DNA of 64,000 bases from Dillenia suffruticosa (Eukaryota; Streptophyta; Magnoliopsida; Dilleniales; Dilleniaceae), in the NCBI GenBank assembly GCA_033439265.1, contig JAVTVX010000013.1, positions 6,412,501-6,476,500 on the forward strand. Direction: 5' to 3'. Shown piece by piece: positions 60,482 through 64,000 of the stretch. Below the pieces are notes generated by a model, which had not been told where the DNA came from, made no database searches, and worked only from the letters and a program-made list of their open reading frames with translations. Made by a program: the position numbers and the translations under genes. Position 1 is the stretch's first letter. The number at the start of each line of letters is the position of its first letter.

Positions 60482-63400
60482 ATAAAGAATAAAGTGGAAT
60501 GAAGTAAAACCGAGCATCATCTGTTGTGATGGCGATTTGGGTGGCTTACTTTGCGTAGAGCTTTGTAGAAAGCGTCGTGTGATTGTGAAAGGATATTCCT
60601 TTATTTTTTATTTTTTTCTATTTCTGTCTTCCATACAATTAAGTGCTTGATTGCTTCCACTCTTTCGGCATTAAATCTCCACATTTTTGCCGTGCTCGGG
60701 TGGGTTGGCGGACCCTCCATCAGTCCTTGAGAGTAGTATTTCTTCAAGTGAAGGAGAGAGGGGGGGGGGGGGGGGATGATATGCATGTGGATGCATTTTA
60801 ATAATGAGTTCAAGATGTGCAGGAGAAAGAAAAATGATCCTAATGCCAAAGATTACATTAAAGATAAAATAATAATATAATAATATAAAATTCTAATAAT
60901 TCATTATTTTTAAAAATATTATAATAATTCTATTTTATATAGAAAACCATTGGTTATAAATATTTAATTAAGAAAATTAAATATTTTTAAAATCAAATTA
61001 ATTATTAATTTATTTTAATATATAATTTTTTAATAATTAATTTGATTTTGATACATAAAATTTTTTAATAGATTGAATAATATGTTAATTATGTTATTAT
61101 CTCTGTAAATTTCTAGATATATAAAAAAAATTATTTTTATGCATAAGATTATTTTACTGAAATAATTTTTAAAATATTTTATTCGCTTGAATGATAATTA
61201 AAGGGTATTTATTTGCATATGCTCTTGCTTTTGCCACACCCAACCCACGTAATCTTGTTTCTCTTCCAAATTCAAACATCTTCGTTACGATTCCATCTTC
61301 AAGAAGGATGAGACGTGGATGTGAAAGGTCGCAACCACATTTTGAGCCTTTCCTAATTAATTCCACTTTGAAGTAAGCATGGGACTCAACCAAACTTGAT
61401 ACAGTTTGCTTCAAGTTCACATGCATCGCTCCTAGTCCAGTCCCTCACCCTGCTTCATTCTCTTTGAATTATTTTTTCCAACAAGGTAGCGTGTGCCAAA
61501 TTCCTCGAATGTTATTTACATGATCTTCAGAAGTACCAACCTATGTGCAGACGCTAGACTGTGTGTGTGGCCCCTCCATACTGAAATCGGCATTTACTAG
61601 TACCTACGTGACATATTAGTATTACACCCTTCACTCAAAGTGGGAATTGTCTCGCTTTCTTCCAAATGCGGGAGGAAGCGCCACACTTCACCAATATGAG
61701 TCACATTCAGATTAGTAACGGAATAAGAAACACCCATTATCCCTTTTCCCCTGCCCCACTTATACCAAACTCCCCCTCTAGCTCCTCAGAAAGAACACAT
61801 GCACCTAGCCGGCATGCCTTCGCGTTAACCGATGCACTTTCCCTCTCTTGCACTGCCACTACTCAAATAAAATAAAAAATTTTATTAAAACAATCCCGCT
61901 TTACACTCAAAACACTCATATCCAGACCTTAGACCTTGACCTAGAGCCGTGGTTTAGCTTTAGATTTTAATTTTGTTTTTAAATTTTGATTCAGTTATTA
62001 AAAATTGTTTGAAGAGTTGTTTGATACAGTTATTAAAAAATGTTTTTCACTGTTTCACTTTTTAACCGGTTAAAAGTTTTTAACATTCATTGAAATTTGA
62101 CCTAAAATTTAAGAAGGAACCCTAAGGTTCAGAATCCTACTTTAAAGACTTAATCAAAATTGGCCTCAAAATTCTAGAATTAAAATTGTATGTTGGCCAA
62201 TAAATCTCCCGTATTTTTTATTGTACAAGAATTTGAATATGAAATCACCAAATTAAAAGAAAAGAATTTATACTATAAATTATCCCAGAACAATCTCTCC
62301 TATTTTCTACTTCGACCACTACTCTCTTCTCAAACTTGGGGAGCAGCCAAGCTCAATTAATAATTTCTGCACGAGTGTCCGCAGAAGGGGTTGAAAATTT
62401 TGTTGAAAGTTTCAATTGCTAAACACTCAACCCCCAGCAAAAGCATATGCCCTGTATTCAAAATCCAGATGGCATCTTTGTGGCCCCGGTAAGCAGATGA
62501 GACGTGTCCAATGTGAGCACAAGGTGGTGGCTCTTTTCTAGCAGTATTAGGTTAAGGGCAACACCGTTGACTGCCTTGGTGGAAAGGTTTTGCTTCTTCT
62601 GTTTAGGTGGCTTGGAGATTTAGAGAATAGAAATTCAATTTAGACTTTAAAATCGGGGGAGGGGGGGGGGAAGATGCATTCATAGCTTGAAGTTGAACCC
62701 CGACTCTTTACCAAGAAATAAAATGAAGATCTTGAATTTGAACAAACATGTAACATGTCGATGGTCTATAACCTCTCTCCCATTTTTGTTGAATGATGAC
62801 TTCAAATTTTTACAGATGTTCACACTTGGTTTTCCTGTTTGCGATGGTCTTGTGCTCTCATTTGTTTTAAAAAGTTCGCCTCTGAGTTCCCCCAATTTCC
62901 TCCAAATTTCATTTTCCTTTCCGGGACATTTCATCTAACATAAGGGCACCATCCTAGAAATGAGACCAGGTTTCAACAAAGCACATAAATTTGTGTACTT
63001 GCTCAATATTTCGCATATAACCAATTTACTTCTATATATAAATATATCAAAAAAGCAATAATTAAGCCTACTAGCCCATAAAAATATTAATAAATATTTT
63101 TAAACGGCAAATGTTACCTCAATAATCACCAACAGAGTCACTTTCAAAGGTTTAAGGTCTATAATTCTGTATTTATGGATGCATGGTTATTCATGTGCTG
63201 TCGCTGTCCCAAACACCCTTTCAATAGGTGTGAACAATATTCCTTTAAAATTGAAAAAAATTCACTTTCTTCGGATCGTTTTTGAATTGTTTGTTCAGGT
63301 TTTGGCTATGATATAGGTAAACATGAAATTTAATTTAGTTTGTTTGGGTAATAATTAGTTTTAATAATTTTTTATTTAAATCAAACCGAATTAATCGAAT

Positions 63401-64000
63401 TATTTAAAAATATACATACTTTTCAAATAATTTTTGTCTATGTAAATGTTAATATAATATTAGTTATCATTTTTTTTTTAAATTTGATGAACTATTAGTA
63501 GAGTAGTAAATTTAGTTTAAAATTTTTATATTTTTTAATTTGTTTGAAATTTGAAATTTTAAAAATTTTAAATTCATATTTTGTGAACTAAAATTATAAA
63601 TAAATTTTAAACTTTAAAAATTAAAACTTATAATTAAATGTTGATATGAATAGTATATATTATATTTGACACACCTTACGTAAAAGTTTTTATAAAAATT
63701 TTAATAATTTTTTTTTTAATTTGAATGACTGAATCCAATTAATCGACTAATTTTGTTAAATAGAATTGTTGGTTTTTGATATACGAGATTAGATTGTGAT
63801 TGTAAAAATTATATTATCGAATTAAAATGGTTATTTCAGATTGGGTCATTTCGATTACGGATTGAATGAATGCTTCCACAGGTGCTTTAATTAAATGTAA
63901 AATGAGTCAACAATATGACTTGATCTTTTTTTTCCTTCTTTTCTTGTGTTTGGAGTTGGTGTAAGGTCAAAAGTTTTAAAACAGAAACCAGGGAAAGCAT
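60482..64000. other. AT-rich intergenic region, almost featureless
   Basis: Holds a G16 run (60760-60775), a G10 run (62661-62670), and a degraded SINE family 1 copy at 62206-62287. No exon chain or recognised protein on either strand. Confidence 0.55.
62206..62287 (-). repeat. SINE family 1, degraded copy
   Basis: On the minus strand: GGGATAATTTATAGTATAAA, then GGTGATTTCATATTCAAATT, then CTTGTACAATAAAAAA. This is the same order as 9949-10027 and 27247-27343. Confidence 0.45.

Noticed and set aside
60601..61426. Minus-strand frames of 82 and 85 aa
   Set aside because: No family signal; the first is partly built on a poly-C/poly-G run (PPPPPS).

Overview
This is nuclear DNA from a flowering plant, probably a eudicot. 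The evidence is split genes with GT-AG introns, AT-rich intergenic DNA, many (GA)n/(TA)n microsatellites, and plant-type Ty3/gypsy, CACTA, MULE-like, LINE and SINE elements. I cannot name the species from the sequence alone.

Five host genes can be supported. (1) An RRP12-like pre-rRNA-processing protein lies on + at 21-9589. Its 5' part is cut by the window edge; 14 in-frame exons give 807 C-terminal residues. (2) A plastid 3-oxoacyl-ACP synthase II (KASII) lies on - at 12295-18461. It has 13 exons and 544 aa, and the Cys/His/His catalytic residues are all readable. It is convergent with RRP12. (3) A one-pass membrane protein of unknown function, which I recall as the DUF7642 family, lies on - at 23319-26277 (6 exons, 256 aa). 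(4) A single-exon secreted pectin methylesterase/invertase inhibitor (PMEI) lies on - at 38505-39071. (5) A single-exon plant protein of unknown function with an N-terminal membrane segment lies on - at 49821-50477. They are unlinked in function and form no pathway or cluster.

The rest is mostly transposon history. A degenerate Tat-like Ty3/gypsy element fills 26919-34141, with LTRs and flanking target sequence visible. It has been hit twice. A 97-bp tRNA-derived SINE sits in its 5' LTR with 13-bp target duplications. A 660-bp Mutator-like element sits in its integrase with 9-bp duplications, and carries a frameshifted fragment of a class III peroxidase gene. A complete non-autonomous CACTA element (34325-36754, TAA duplication) follows directly. 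A second, related Ty3/gypsy element occupies about 54.7-60.5 kb. Both gypsy copies lack gag: the protease-side reading frame opens about 65-75 bp after the primer-binding site, with a matching start, which suggests one gag-less family. A 1.7-kb long-TIR element (45.8-47.5 kb), a PIF/Harbinger-like insertion in an intron of gene 3, a LINE remnant and large tandem repeats in an RRP12 intron, and several copies of two SINE-like families complete the picture.

The long spaces at 18.5-23.3, 36.8-38.5, 39.3-45.8, 50.6-54.7 and 60.5-64.0 kb hold only microsatellites, homopolymer runs and degraded repeats that I can recognise.
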